NCBI GenBank assembly: GCA_905221605.1
Contig: CAJNDS010002712.1
Location: forward strand, 186,001-250,000
DNA: 64,000 nucleotides
Direction of reading: 5' to 3'
From: Symbiodinium natans
Taxonomy: Eukaryota; Sar; Dinophyceae; Suessiales; Symbiodiniaceae
Part shown: positions 1 to 10,104 of the stretch, one piece after another
Layout: every line of letters starts with the position of its first letter
Position numbering within the stretch: the stretch's first letter is position 1
Notes under the pieces: generated by a model
Databases searched by the model: none
What the model saw: the letters and a program-made list of their open reading frames with translations, nothing else
Told to the model about the DNA's origin: nothing
Translations under genes and position numbers: made by a program

Positions 1-99
1 TATTATACACCTTTTTGTATATTTTGAAACCTCTCTTGCTCCGGGGTGACCCCCAAGGCCCAAAAGCATCCAACAATCCAACAGCAACGATCGCTGAGA

Positions 100-240
100 C
101 CGGTGCGGAGCTCCTCCGAGAGGAAGCTCCTGCGGAAAAACTTTAAGAGACTAAATTGTATGTGAATATATTCGTATATGACTTTTTCACTATGTTCGTA
201 TATTTTCATATTGCTATCTGATATTTCAGTCTGCTTCTTC
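100..240. other. AT-rich insert in starch synthase region
   Basis: An AT-rich stretch at about 150-235 with repeated CATATT/CGTATA-like words resembles AT-rich stretches at 4645-4725 and 5890-6540. It lies where an intron of the starch synthase gene would be expected. Confidence 0.3.
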
Positions 241-1290
241 CTCTTCTTCTTGCTTTGTGAGGCAGGTGTGCCATGTGCCGCCGCTCGACGTGTTAACTTC
301 GCTGCCAGTACAGGAGTGCCAGTTGTTGGTTGCAACATCTTCCTCGCGTGTCCTACTTCTATGATCTTCCACGCGCCGTGCCTTGCATCCAGTGACCCTC
401 AACTTCACAGCAGAGGTGGGTCCTGGATGGCCTTCAACGACGCCTTGCAGAAGTAGGCAAAGCGCGCCTGGTTGTCAGCAAAGTCCTGAAGCACAGGCAT
501 ACGCACTACATACCTGCACCGTTTCTGTGTGAACGAGCATTGGCGATCTGCGCGGCGTGAAGGTCCTTGCCCCACTCGGGTCCATACAGCTTCGCACCTT
601 TCGACAAGTTCACAGGCCTTCCCTGATGTTGAGGCTCATCGTGTACTAAGGCTAGTTGCTGCATTCACTAGACTGTGCCTGCTACTTCTGCATGAGTGTC
701 TTAGAGAATCATAAAATCACTAGCGTGCTTTGCCTGTCAGGCCGTCCACGCGCTCCAAGAAGGTCGGATGGTCCACAAAGACGTAGTCCACCTTGCAGAC
801 TCAAACCCCTTGAGTAGAACACTACAGCTGCAGCTGCCCGGGGAGGTTTTATGAGGGCCTCAACTCTAAGCCCAAAAAAGAACTTGCTAGGGGCCTTCTG
901 CTTGAAGGTGTGGAAGAAGTGCACCGACTCCTGCAAGGCTGGGCAGCTCGGAAAAGCGGCAGTCGCTTGTAGGGTGTAGGTTTGTGGGCCCAGGGCGTCC
1001 TGCTTTCCACCCATGGGCACCGATGACCAGTAGCTGGTGTCCCAGGCCTCCGAGTACTGGTCGTAGCCTGAAGGCGAAGAGGTGCAACGAGGTGCACAAA
1101 CCATGCCTTTTCAAGTCCTCCGAACTCTGCAAATCGGTCCTCTGAGTGCGACAGCTTAAGACCCTTCACTGCGCCGCATTCCCAGCAAGTTATCTCTCTG
1201 CGACCAGGGGTGCGGGGTGAGACCACCATGCAGCGGTGACCCAGCGCTGCCAAGGCAATGGGAAGTCCATCCATGGCCTCTCCAAGTCCT
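240..1290 (-). CDS. Starch synthase (GT5, granule-bound type), partial multi-exon gene
   Basis: Several short minus-strand exons read in order as the N-terminal half of a GT5 glucosyltransferase, which transfers glucose from a nucleotide sugar to an alpha-1,4-glucan. Exon at about 1214-1288 gives LGEAMDGLPIALAALGHR then MVVSPR, the donor-sugar loop region. Exon from 1067 down gives YDQYSEAWDTSYW. Exon near 895-945 gives SVHFFHTFKQK. Exon near 720-785 gives VDYVFVDHPTFLERVDG. Exon near 535-592 gives KLYGPEWGKDLHAAQIANAR. Exon near 425-485 gives DFADNQARFAYFCKASL. Most follow a CAG or AAG acceptor. At 1213 the best join needs a GC donor, known in dinoflagellates. Further left only a weak NWHS match near 315-330 is visible; the UDP/ADP-glucose-binding C-terminal half would lie beyond the window. 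The extreme N-terminus (KTGG motif) was not found. Dinoflagellates make starch in the cytosol, so that is the expected site. A decayed copy cannot be excluded. Confidence 0.72.
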
Positions 1291-1910
1291 GGAGCGGTTT
1301 GGAGGTTCACGGGTCTTAGGGCTCTGGCTTTGGGCTTACTGCCGACTACTAGCAGTTGAGGCCGCTGTTGCTCACATTCTGGAGCCGCTTGCCAAGGCTC
1401 GGGTTTGCAGCTGTAGCAGAGGAATGGGACAGGCGGCCCAGATGTCTAAAGATGCTTCTTTCTGGCTAGGGCGTGCCCAGGCCTCCGGTTTTCGAGAAAG
1501 GCGCAACCTCGCTCGTGATGAAGACCAGCCTTGCTTTGAACAAATTGCATGAGAAACCGAGCTACGCAGGCAGGCATCTGTGCCACCGTGTCATCTCGCC
1601 TCCTCTCATACTTTAAGTTTTGCTGATTGGATTGCTGCACCAGCAGCCCATGCGCTTCGGCGAGCGCCGAACTACACAAGAAAAGGGGGTTCCGAGAGAA
1701 GGCCTAAGGACCATGCGTGCTGCCTGTGCTACCACGGGCGAGAATGTCAAAGAAATAAAAGCGAGAGATCGGTGTAAAAGTGATGTGTGCTGCGGATTAG
1801 TCCCTGAATTCATGAAGTGACGTAGTCTCTCAATCCGTCCTCTCAGGCTTTATCACTACACCATTTCGAGGAGACTCTCTCCTTCTTCTGCTGGGCATGA
1901 GGGGTCCCCC

Positions 1911-1992
1911 GAAAAGACTCTCTTTCTTTCTTTCTTTCTAGGGGCTTGGGGTCGGCGCCCCGGGCATCTTTGCCCGCCCCTGTTTCGGGGTG
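1911..1992. repeat. Pyrimidine-tract plus hairpin module, copy 1
   Basis: A CTTT/CT tract is followed directly by GC-rich hairpins: GGGG-TCGG-CGCCCC and GGGCA-TCT-TTGCCC type arms, then TTTCGGGG. The same layout with different sequence recurs near 3661, 3801, 4075 and 4275. Confidence 0.5.
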
Positions 1993-1994
1993 GT

Positions 1995-3640
1995 TGCTTG
2001 TGGTGTCCGGTGCCCGGGTGTACACTGCCGACTGTTATGCCCCCCTGGAACCCGACTATACCCCATCACCCTGCCCCGCTATGTCGACAATGTGGTGCCC
2101 TTGCTCCCGACCTGACGTGAGACCTGTGGTCAATGGCCCCCTTCTGACCCTCTAGCCTCGAAGCACTACAACCTGTCCCAAACCTGAACTGGCAAGCCTC
2201 CTGAAAGCCCCCCTTCCCCCGCAACAAAGCCCCGGGGTTCTTCCCTGACCACTGTAAAGGTGAGACAATGGGGTCGTGAGGGCATTGCGGACTCGGGCAC
2301 TTCAAAGACGTTGCAGTACACCCCCTAAGTTACGGACAAAAAGTGGAACCCCCCCCTTTAGACTAACTTTACTCAAGCCCCGCACGCTCACGTCTACGTC
2401 TATGCTCATCCGGTAGGCTCAGTAGTTCTTGTCCCGCTGTTGGCCCCCCGGTCCGTCTTCGGCTGGGTGTTCCACTGCTGCGTGCCACTCTTCTGCGGAA
2501 AGGCCACTTCGCGATCTTCGGGTTCTCTGCCCCCACCCCAGTCTTCTGTCTTGCCCATAATGAGTGTCCAGCTTTTTGAACTCTCCATGTGGGCCCCCGG
2601 GTCACAGATCACCTCTTGGAGGGCCACGACCGCTGGTGCAAAGGTGGAACAGTTCAGCATTCTGTCATCCGCGAGCATCTGGAGAGCGTCGAGGATCTTT
2701 CGCCCCCCGGCCCCCCCAGTGTTCCAGGTGAGCAATGTCAGTGCTGGGCGATGGGAATGTTCTCTCCCGCCATCAAGGTGAGACCAAGCGCTCTTCTTCC
2801 CCATTCTTCGTCAGCGCAGGCTGGAGGCCAGCCCTTCCCACTGCTGCTGCACCCTGTCCGGAAGGATCTTGAGCCCCTTTGCCATTGCTTTGGTGTCGAT
2901 CCATCCGGGCCCTGCTTCAGTTGCCCCTTCTTTCGTCGGGCCAGCTGCCGACGATACACGGAGCCCCTTGTACCACACGGTCCCCGTCGCAAACTCTGCC
3001 TCCAGGTGGGCGTGCTCCCCGCCTAGCTCCAGGATGCATCTCTTCACCTTGGCTGCAAGTTTGGCACGGCGTCGTCGTTCTGGTGGTTGCGAGATGGCCA
3101 GGAACATGTAGCGTGGCTTGCAGGGTGGCGAGAGTGACCCTACCCTGTTCCACCACCTCAACTTCCGCCCCCGGCTCCAGGTCCATCACCTTCCTCTTGG
3201 CGGGTGATGCCCCCTCACTTGCAGGTGCCCCACTGCCACCAGACATAGTTATCTTTCTCGGTGTCGCTGCCCAAGTCACGAACTCTGAGATGTCAAAGTC
3301 CCTGGCAGGCTTCGGGAAGTGCTGAATCCCCCCCTTGCCAAGCACGTCGCGTAGGCCGCCGATGGCCGTCAGGTAGCGGGTCAGGATGTCCCCCGCACGC
3401 CTCAGCGGTGGTAGTCGGAGAGTTCGGCTAGCGCCGGTCACCTCGTGCTCCGTCCCCCCCGATCTCAAAGTCCCGGGCCTTCGCGGTGCCCTCGCGTAGT
3501 GCGACAAACAGGTAGGTGGGCTCGTATGGCGGGCACGGGCGCTGGGGGCAGAGAAATTTCAACTCTCAGGCCTCCCCCCCCCCTTCTCTCCGGCTCTCTT
3601 TCAAGTTGTCCCCCGGACACTGGGCTGGGGCTCGAGCCGC
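1995..3640 (-). pseudogene. Decayed non-LTR retrotransposon: ORF1-like segment and APE-type endonuclease
   Basis: A minus-strand reading frame begins about 3507, roughly 130 bases downstream of two relict spliced leaders. It carries EFVTWAATPRKITMSGG, then shifts frame near 3115 into a second frame with RRAKLAAKVKRCILELGG, VWYKGLRV and GWIDTKAMAKGL, a module I recognise from dinoflagellate LINE-like proteins upstream of the endonuclease. An in-frame TGA at 2811-2813 is followed in the same frame by an endonuclease-exonuclease-phosphatase-like domain: LTLLTWNTGG at about 2705-2735 (metal-site Asn) and VVALQEV at about 2625-2645 (catalytic Glu), then MGKTEDWGGG. Beyond 2500 the frame is lost; a weak AIDHRSHVRSG-like end lies near 2100-2125. 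No reverse transcriptase was found. Stop, frameshift and missing RT mark a dead, 3'-truncated or rearranged copy. Two separate ORFs in the living element are an alternative to the in-frame stop. Confidence 0.62.
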
Positions 3641-3669
3641 TTGAGCCAAAATGGCTTGAGCCAAAATGG
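3640..3669 (-). other. Two tandem relict spliced-leader sequences
   Basis: On the minus strand the 15-mer CCATTTTGGCTCAAG occurs twice back to back (3669-3655 and 3654-3640). This equals the last 15 bases of the conserved 22-nt dinoflagellate spliced leader, cut just after the internal TAG acceptor at which a later trans-splicing event would replace the first bases. Tandem relicts are the established signature of an mRNA that was trans-spliced, reverse-transcribed into the genome, transcribed and trans-spliced again. Here they sit immediately 5' of the retrotransposon-like frame. Confidence 0.9.
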
Positions 3670-3755
3670 TCTCTTTCTCTCTTTCTTTCTTGGGGGCATG
3701 GGGGCAAGCCCCCGGGCGTTCTCGCCCGCCCCGGTATTCGGGGGGCCTCTGGTCT
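3661..3755. repeat. Pyrimidine-tract plus hairpin module, copy 2
   Basis: CCAAAATGGT is followed by a CTTT/CT tract and GC-rich hairpins (GGGGGC-AA-GCCCCC and GGGCG-TTCT-CGCCC). It abuts the relict spliced leaders, so the polypurine strand lies 5' of them on the minus strand. Confidence 0.5.
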
Positions 3756-3794
3756 GGTTGTTCGGAAGTGAGTGAGCACGGGGCCCTTGTGTAA

Positions 3795-3885
3795 CCCAAA
3801 ATGGTCTCTCTCTCTCTCTCTCTCTCCCCCACGCATGACCCCCCCGAAGGGAGGCCGCCCCCAGGGGCGCGTGCTGGTCTCGGGT
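3795..3885. repeat. Pyrimidine-tract plus hairpin module, copy 3
   Basis: CCAAAATGGT leads into a (CT)n run at 3804-3826, then GAAGGGAGG and a CGCCCC-A-GGGGCG hairpin. The CCAAAATGG just before the tract resembles the start of a spliced-leader relict, but the rest does not match. Confidence 0.5.
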
Positions 3886-4069
3886 CAGTTGGTGAAGAAC
3901 GTCCATCTCGTGTTTCGTGTTGAGAGGGCGTCCGGCTCGTTGGCCAAAACACAGGAGTCAGGGGTTCAGTAAGAAACTGCTACTGTTCGACTTCCCCCCT
4001 CTGTACCTCCTGGTTTCCTCGATGGGTTTGGGGTTCAGACCCTTCTATCCAACCAACCCTTCGGGGCCG

Positions 4070-4074
4070 GAGAG

Positions 4075-4120
<46 letters not shown>

Positions 4121-4155
4121 CCCCCGAAGGGGAGCTACCCCGAAGGGTGAAAATG
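4070..4155. repeat. Pyrimidine-tract plus hairpin module, copy 4, with (CT)n
   Basis: A (CT)n run at about 4075-4116 is followed by CCCCCGAAGGGGAG and CCCCGAAGGG, both able to fold, and then AAAATGGT. Confidence 0.5.
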
Positions 4156-4269
4156 GTTTGGAGCGGGCAACTGGTTGAATGTTTCCCCCACCCGCTCAAG
4201 TGCCTCCTGTCTATGACCTGTGCCCGTACGAGTTGTTGCCCCTTCTGCATCATCCGGCTTCAATGCTTT

Positions 4270-4368
4270 CGGACCCCGCTGGAGTCTCTCTTCCTTCCTT
4301 CCTTCCTCCGCACTCAACCCCCCCGAGGGGAGGTCGCCCTCTCGGGCGTGCTCCAGTGGGTCAGTCTC

Positions 4369-4405
<37 letters not shown>
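4270..4405. repeat. Pyrimidine-tract plus hairpin module, copy 5, with trailing (CT)n
   Basis: A CTTCC tract is followed by CCCCGAGGGGAGG and a CGCCC-TCTC-GGGCG hairpin. A further (CT)n run occupies 4363-4403. Confidence 0.5.
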
Positions 4406-4407
<2 letters not shown>

Positions 4408-4739
4408 CCTGTTGAAGCCACGCGGCTGGAACTTCTTCCCAATGGGGACGCGAAGCTTGCCATTGGCGTCGCGGGTCACGCCGCCGCGGCCCTCAGCAAA
4501 AACAAGATGGACTGCTGCCAAGTCATTGCAGGTTTTTCCTAGGCTGGCCCTTCAAACCCTCTAAAAAGTATTCCCGAATATGATCCTGAAGATGGGAAAA
4601 CAACAAGCATCCCAAAGGCCTACCTAGTTTCCTCCAAGCAAAAGGGGGATACATGTTTATGTTCTGTGTCACTCTAGTATTAATTGAGTATTCTTATATT
4701 CTGATACCAATATTTGATTCTATTGAAGCGACCCCTCTG

Positions 4740-7690
4740 CCATGGGGTGGAGGCCTCGGCCATGGCGCGGCCGACAGCCACGGCAGGGGGTCCAACCTGG
4801 ATGTGGCTGCTTCGGGGCCTTTGCGTTTCGGGGGGGGGGGGGGGGTGGGTTGGGCGGGGGCAGTTCTGAAATCGGATGCCTAAGGCAGCAAAGGGAAGTG
4901 GCAGAGCAAAGGATTCCAGAAAGAGAGTCACGCAATGTCACGTAGGACATGTCACGTAGGACGTGGGGGCCCCGGAAGTGGTAAGAGGCGCCGGCCTTCG
5001 GAGCGTCCGAGCCGGTAAGGACGGAGCTGGCAGCCTCGCGCAGCTCAGGGCTCGAGGGCTCGAGGGGGAAGAGAGGGAATACCGGGTAGTCCAGGAAGAA
5101 GGGGTTGCAAGGTCTTTTGTTTAGGGGTGCTGGGACTATTTTATCTTAAGTTTTGGAAGCTTGAGACGTTGTGGGACCATGGCCTTGGCGTAGCCTCGGG
5201 CAGGGCCCACGGAGCTTGTGGCCACCGTTCCCGGCTGTGAGGCCGGGGCCGGCTTACCACTGACGATGTTCAGCACCTCAGAGGCTTTCTGACTTTCCTG
5301 CCGCAACCTTTGTGAAATCAGTAAGCTGGCCTTTCAGATACCCTCCTTAGTCTCTCTCTGCCTGAGGCCTTGGCGGTGCGTGGCGCAGCCTGGCTTGGAG
5401 CCGCAGCGGCCGAACCGCCAGCGCCGCTCATGTACTTCATGGATGTGGCACCCCCGGCACCGCCGGCGCCACCCATGGCCTTGGCCTGGAAGTGCATTTG
5501 TGCATGTCAGACCCAGATGCAGTGCAGAATCTCGTAATCTCGCAATCTCGCAATCTCGCATACAAGCACATGACGGGTCAGCCTAACCGTGAGGTCCTGC
5601 CTTGGCCTTGGGCGCCGCAGCCTCAGCCTTGGCACCGACACCTGGCGGACGTCGAAGCATTCGGTGCGACAGCGGACGCGTGATGAGCTTTGATGACTCT
5701 TTTGATGATTCTTGTGATCATTCCTTGCATGACTTTTGCACATTTCACACCTAAAGCCCGTTCACGCGATTGCTTGGGCTACCAGGATCCAATCCAGGCA
5801 TCCGCATCCCCACCCTTGGAGCCCTGGGCATGCGCCGCAGTCTACGCTCTGAGTCCTCAACCCTGAACCCCAAGTATCTGCCAGACCAGCAATATGTTGT
5901 TCTATATAATAACATATTAAAACAACTTTCTGCTGTTACCTTCCGATATTGGTATATTGATATAATACACAATTAGGTTACGAATTTACTCATAAAATCT
6001 GAATATTCTACATATGTATACATGAGCGTGCTCATATATATATATATATAAGCCGTGTTTATATTCGTATATTCGTATGGTACTATTCTGCGTTATGTTG
6101 ATATTGGCATATTAGTATGTTGTCACATGATTATGCCGTCATACGTTTCATCTTGTTTAGTATTCCGATGTTACATTCTTATATGGTTCTTCTACTATTA
6201 GATTTTCTTGGTTTGTCATTATGTTGCTAAATCAGTGTCTTTCATATATTGTGATATTAAACTGAAGTGTGTATTCTTGTAGTGTGACTGTTCTATGCTG
6301 TTGCATAAAAAATGCAATTATTATGTTTTATATAGATATATGCATCTACTCCTGTTTTGGCATATTACATGTTGTATTTGCGTATTGTGGTATTGTGACA
6401 GTTTGATTTGTACATGTTTGTGTCTTATCGTTTTATTCCATTCCACTATATATTTGGTGGCATTCTTACAGTATTGTGCCATTAGAGAATTCTCTTCTTT
6501 CAATATGGTAACACTTTAGTAAGCTTATATCACTCTATCACTCTAACTCAATTAAGAATATTTCAGCGGCCTCGGTTCAGAGCAGATCCGGTTGCTCCCA
6601 TGCGTTCGGCAGCGGACATGGGCTTCTTTCCCTCCTCGTGTAGAGCTTTGTGCCTTATGTACTAGGAGTAAGGTTGACAAAGCTTAATTGCCTGACGACG
6701 TGCATTGTTCGACTAGCACTCAAGATGATTCTCGAAAGCAAGCTGTTTGCAAGCCCTGCTGACTAGTAGCCAACAACCACCAGCGCCAACCCCAATTGCT
6801 GAGCAGCTCTTGTATTGCTATATGGGTAGTTGTCAAAATTATGGCCTTTTTGGGGGTCCTAATGTCATACGGACCTCATATTTAGGGTGTCCAAAAAGGG
6901 ACCCTAATTTTGACAACCACCCATATATTGCATGCATCTCCTGGATGATTGCCGCCGCGGAGTGCGGCGGGGCGGAAGGGGCCGATGCCTGGCAACGACA
7001 TGGCCGCCTTTCAGAAACGATCCTTCTCCCTTGCTGCTAGATGTCGCGGCTGCCTCAGCTAGGAGTACATCGCCAAGAACTCCGGAATACTAGACATCTT
7101 GGAAGTTGCAAGTGAGCCTGTGAAGAGACTTTCCGGGTTTCAGATTTCCAGTGTCAGAGCTCGTAGCTGGAAACCCTTCAAAAAAACTTCAATGATCTTC
7201 AAGGCCTAGCAGGGAGAGGGTTCTGAGCATTTTCGTCTCGTCTCGTGGCACTATGGCAATACAGTAAGAGCTGTGGTTTAGGTCGACACGGTGCACGTGG
7301 GCGGGGCAGGGTGGGGCCCTGTTGGATAGGCAACCCATGGCCTTGGCACCGGCGCCACCGGGGGAACCAGCGGCAGAACCACCGGCGGAACCACCGGCGG
7401 AACCACCAGCGGAACCACCACCAGAACCTGGTACGGCCATGGCCTGTGACAGAGCGGGAAGAAGAGGGTTTAGGGGGTTGGTTGTGAACTACTTGTTTGG
7501 CGTAGGGTAGGCACTTTGGTGCGACTCGCGGCCTTCTTGGCTACAGCGACTGGGCGGGGAGCTGCCTTGGCGACCTGGCAGGCACTGGCACCGTCACTCG
7601 CACAGAGGGGACGTCACTTTCCGCTGCGGCTGCCCTACCAGCACCCCTGTTGCCCCGGCCTCGGGAGTAGATCCAGACATGGCCTGGGTC
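4740..7690 (-). CDS. Possible Gly/Ala/Ser/Pro-rich protein gene, dispersed short exons (uncertain)
   Basis: Several short minus-strand stretches have similar composition and shared boundary words. At 7640-7690 a stretch starts AMSGSTPEAGATG after TGACCCAG. At 7345-7443 one starts AMAVPGSGGG after a pyrimidine-rich TCACAG, runs through repeated GGSA units and ends GGAGAKAMG. At 5390-5486 one reads AKAMGGAGGAGGATSMKYM after a CTTCCAG acceptor. At 5180-5250 one reads KPAPASQPGTVATSSVG then YAKAM. At 5595-5640 one reads GVGAKAEAAAPKAKAG, and at 4750-4795 VGPPAVAVGRAMAEAS. The word CCAAGGCCATGG (plus CCATGGCCTTGG) lies at 5177-5188, 5473-5484 and 7335-7346. The protein would be low-complexity with no recognised domain. 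Compositional bias alone could create these frames. Confidence 0.28.
5880..6545. other. AT-rich non-coding stretch
   Basis: About 660 bases are strongly AT-rich, in contrast to the GC-rich surroundings, with recurring TATTCGTATA/GATATTGG-type words and a short (TA)n at 6032-6050. No open frame of convincing composition is present. Similar AT-rich scraps lie at 150-235 and 4645-4725, which suggests one degenerate family. Confidence 0.5.
6820..6926. mobile_element. MITE, 107 bp, with terminal inverted repeats and ATTGC target duplication
   Basis: The left end ATATGGGTAGTTGTCAAAAT and the inverted right end ATATGGGTGGTTGTCAAAAT differ at one base, and further inside CCTTTTTGGGGGTCC pairs with a GTCCAAAAAGGGACC segment. 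ATTGC stands at 6814-6818 (one extra T before the element) and again at 6927-6931, consistent with a target-site duplication. No coding capacity. Related copies lie at about 33629-33726 and 62882-62953. Confidence 0.75.
6935..7300. other. Unassigned stretch
   Basis: I see no recognisable gene, RNA or repeat here. Short open frames on both strands lack coding-like composition. Confidence 0.4.
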
Positions 7691-7739
7691 AGGGAAAAGC
7701 ACAAGAAGTGGGAGGGGTCAGAGCATGGCAGTGCTGACC

Positions 7740-8265
7740 GCGCCTCAGAAGTGCGTAGATGAAAGCAAAGGGATGCGCTGCAGTGGCACAAAATGCTGCG
7801 GATCGATGGATATAGCACCAGCTCGACAAGTAGGGCGAAGCATTATGCAACCATGCAAAGGAAGCACAACACTACCCATCACAACATTGGTACTTACCAC
7901 GGTTACACAGCATCCCAAAAACTTCATGGGGAGATGTGCCTCAAAAGCCAGAATCTACACCCGGGCCTCTTGTCAGGGAACTTTCGTACCAGAGCAGACG
8001 TATATTGAGAAAAGGACTCCCAGCAACAACCCCTCAAGTGCCTGCATGGCAACTTGAAGAGCAGCCTGTGGGTGTCGGGGGTTGAGGCTTGCGGCTGTTG
8101 AGGCTTCTTGAGATGAAGGCTTGAATTTTGCTTTGGATTGAGCTGTCCGGTTGCTCTTACTCAGCTTCCCGTCGCCTTATTCCTGCCTCCTTGTGCCCAA
8201 CATGGAACTAGCGCGATCAACAGCTGTTGCTTCGGTTTCCACATAAAGCAGTCTAGGGCTTCGGT
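7740..8265. other. Unassigned stretch
   Basis: No recognisable gene or repeat. Overlapping short open frames on both strands show no motif. Confidence 0.4.
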
Positions 8266-8269
8266 TTGA

Positions 8270-8625
8270 AGCTCAGGCACCACCCACTGAGCCTTTGCAC
8301 CTCGGCCCCGCCTGGGCATCAAAGTTCTCGGCAACCTTTGCCAGGTGCTGTGCGGCGGCCACATCGGAGGTGGGCTTGCGACAGTGGGGGCACTCCGGCC
8401 TCAGCATGCTCTGTGGCGGTCGCCAAAGCAAGCACTGACTAAGACACAACTGTGCGTCACAGCATCTCAAGAGGATCGCAGAATTATACATCTGGGACCG
8501 AATTTCGATGATTTGAGGGGCTGGAGGGGATGAAAATGTCTGGGTGGCGAGCTTCGGCAGCTTCACCAAACAGCCGATGCAAACGCTGTGATAGCACTGG
8601 TCGCCTGACGACGGGGCTGAGAAAA
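8270..8625 (-). CDS. RING-like zinc-finger exons
   Basis: Two minus-strand exons together look like the C-terminal part of a RING finger, the E2-binding domain of many ubiquitin ligases. The first, about 8540-8617 after a TTTCTCAG acceptor, encodes CYHSVCIGCLVKL, matching C-x-H-x2-C-x2-C. The second, about 8270-8405, encodes RPECPHCRKPTSDVAAAQHL, giving the final C-x2-C. The first C-x2-C pair should lie in an upstream exon to the right; I could not place it. Exon 2 continues AKVAENFDAQAGPRC. Another cross-brace zinc finger is possible. Confidence 0.42.
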
Positions 8626-8639
8626 GCCGAGCGAACTGC

Positions 8640-9580
8640 GCGGCACACCAAAGGGCGATCCATTCTAAGACACTAAACGTTCATTGTGTTTATTGTTGTT
8701 ATTGATGTTACAACTGCGATTCTTGCTAATTACTGTGGTCCGTGGTTGCTATACTTGCTATACTTGTACTTGCTATCAGCTATCACCACGATTTTTGACT
8801 GCTGTTGTCAACGCTGTTCAAGGTGCACCCAGCATCCACCATCCTTTGCAGAGAACACTTGGGAAACGGCACAATGCACAATAACAAATGCAAGTTCGCT
8901 TCCGCCCCCTCCCGCCAGAGCCATCCAAGACCCGCGCAGAAAAAACCGAAGTGTCCCGAACTATGGTAGCCTGGGCCAGTGCACATGAGGCTGCGCCAGT
9001 TCGTGACAACAATGAATACAGGCTACTGCCACACTCTGCTACGCATCTTGCGTCGAATGGATGGCATCTTCTGCCTCTGAAGGCTTAGAGACATGAGTAA
9101 TCTGAATCTGAAAGCTGTGCAGTTGGTGTTGAGCGGCGGGGTCCATTGTACCTGCTAGGTCTAGGTACTGTCCCTGTTGAAAAGTTCACTTGCCCGAGTC
9201 CACCACAAACGACGCAGTTCCGCATCCTGGACCCAGGGGGATAAATATCGGTTCAAGCTTTGACTCACAATCTGCTGACCCTGCGAGCCAAGTCCTTTGT
9301 GCCTGCCACCTTGTGTACCTGGACCCTTGGTTGCAGTTCCTAATTGTGCGATGCGAACAACCACAACATGTTTAGGTACCCAAAACAGGGGAGTGCAGAG
9401 ACCACTGCATTCCTGTGGCGCCTGTCGTCCTTCAGGTCCAGTTGGATCTGCGGCTGCAGGTCGATGCCAATCTGTCACGCCAGATTCGAAGGGCTCGGCT
9501 TTGCCAGGTGTTTTGTGGTTTTAGGTTCAAGAGGTTTCCAGGGCTGAGCGTTTGTGAGTGGGGACCTTGAGGGCTGGGGG
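8640..9580. other. Unassigned stretch right of RING-like exons
   Basis: No motif-bearing exon was recognised. A TTACTATACTTGCTATACTTG-type short duplication near 8745-8775 is the only local repeat seen. Confidence 0.35.
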
Positions 9581-10104
9581 CACATACCCAGGCTACCGAA
9601 AGATGACTGAAGGCTGCATGCTGCATGCTGCATGCTCCCTTCAGATGCGCATCCTTTTTGGGGTCCACAAATCCATCCTCCCTCCGTGCCAAGTGATAGA
9701 ACGTTTCTCTACTGTTGCTCTGCCACTCTATACAGGCGTGTAGCGCTGGAGCAGTCACACACTTGCTGTTCGGAAGGCTACTGCAGGCCGCTAGGCCATG
9801 AGATGGTTGGGAATGCGCCTTGGCAAGGCAGGGGGCATTTGCGGCTGCCAAGCGCGCCAGTACCAAAATTTGCAGGTTGATGTACAGCAATTAGACCTGA
9901 AACTCTGCTTGCGGCATGCCACGGAAGCAAGACCGCCTCGACATCTTTACACGTTTCGAGCTGTACAGCTCTCTCTCGAATTGATGAAGCCACGCTGAAT
10001 TCCTCACTTTGACGCATGCCGGCATGCATCCCTGTATGGCAGGTTACGCAACTCCGAGAGGGTATCACGAAGTTGCCGGTCACCAAGAAAAATGAGCGGG
10101 CCTC

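Noticed and set aside
3792-3803. Third relict spliced leader beside the CT tract
   Set aside because: Only CCATTTTGG matches; the following bases do not continue as CTCAAG.
9778-10086. A 102-codon minus-strand frame in the array spacer (also at 11107, 15000 and 16290)
   Set aside because: It is interrupted in the spacers of units 3 and 4, unlike the 228-codon gene, so it is not under selection as protein.
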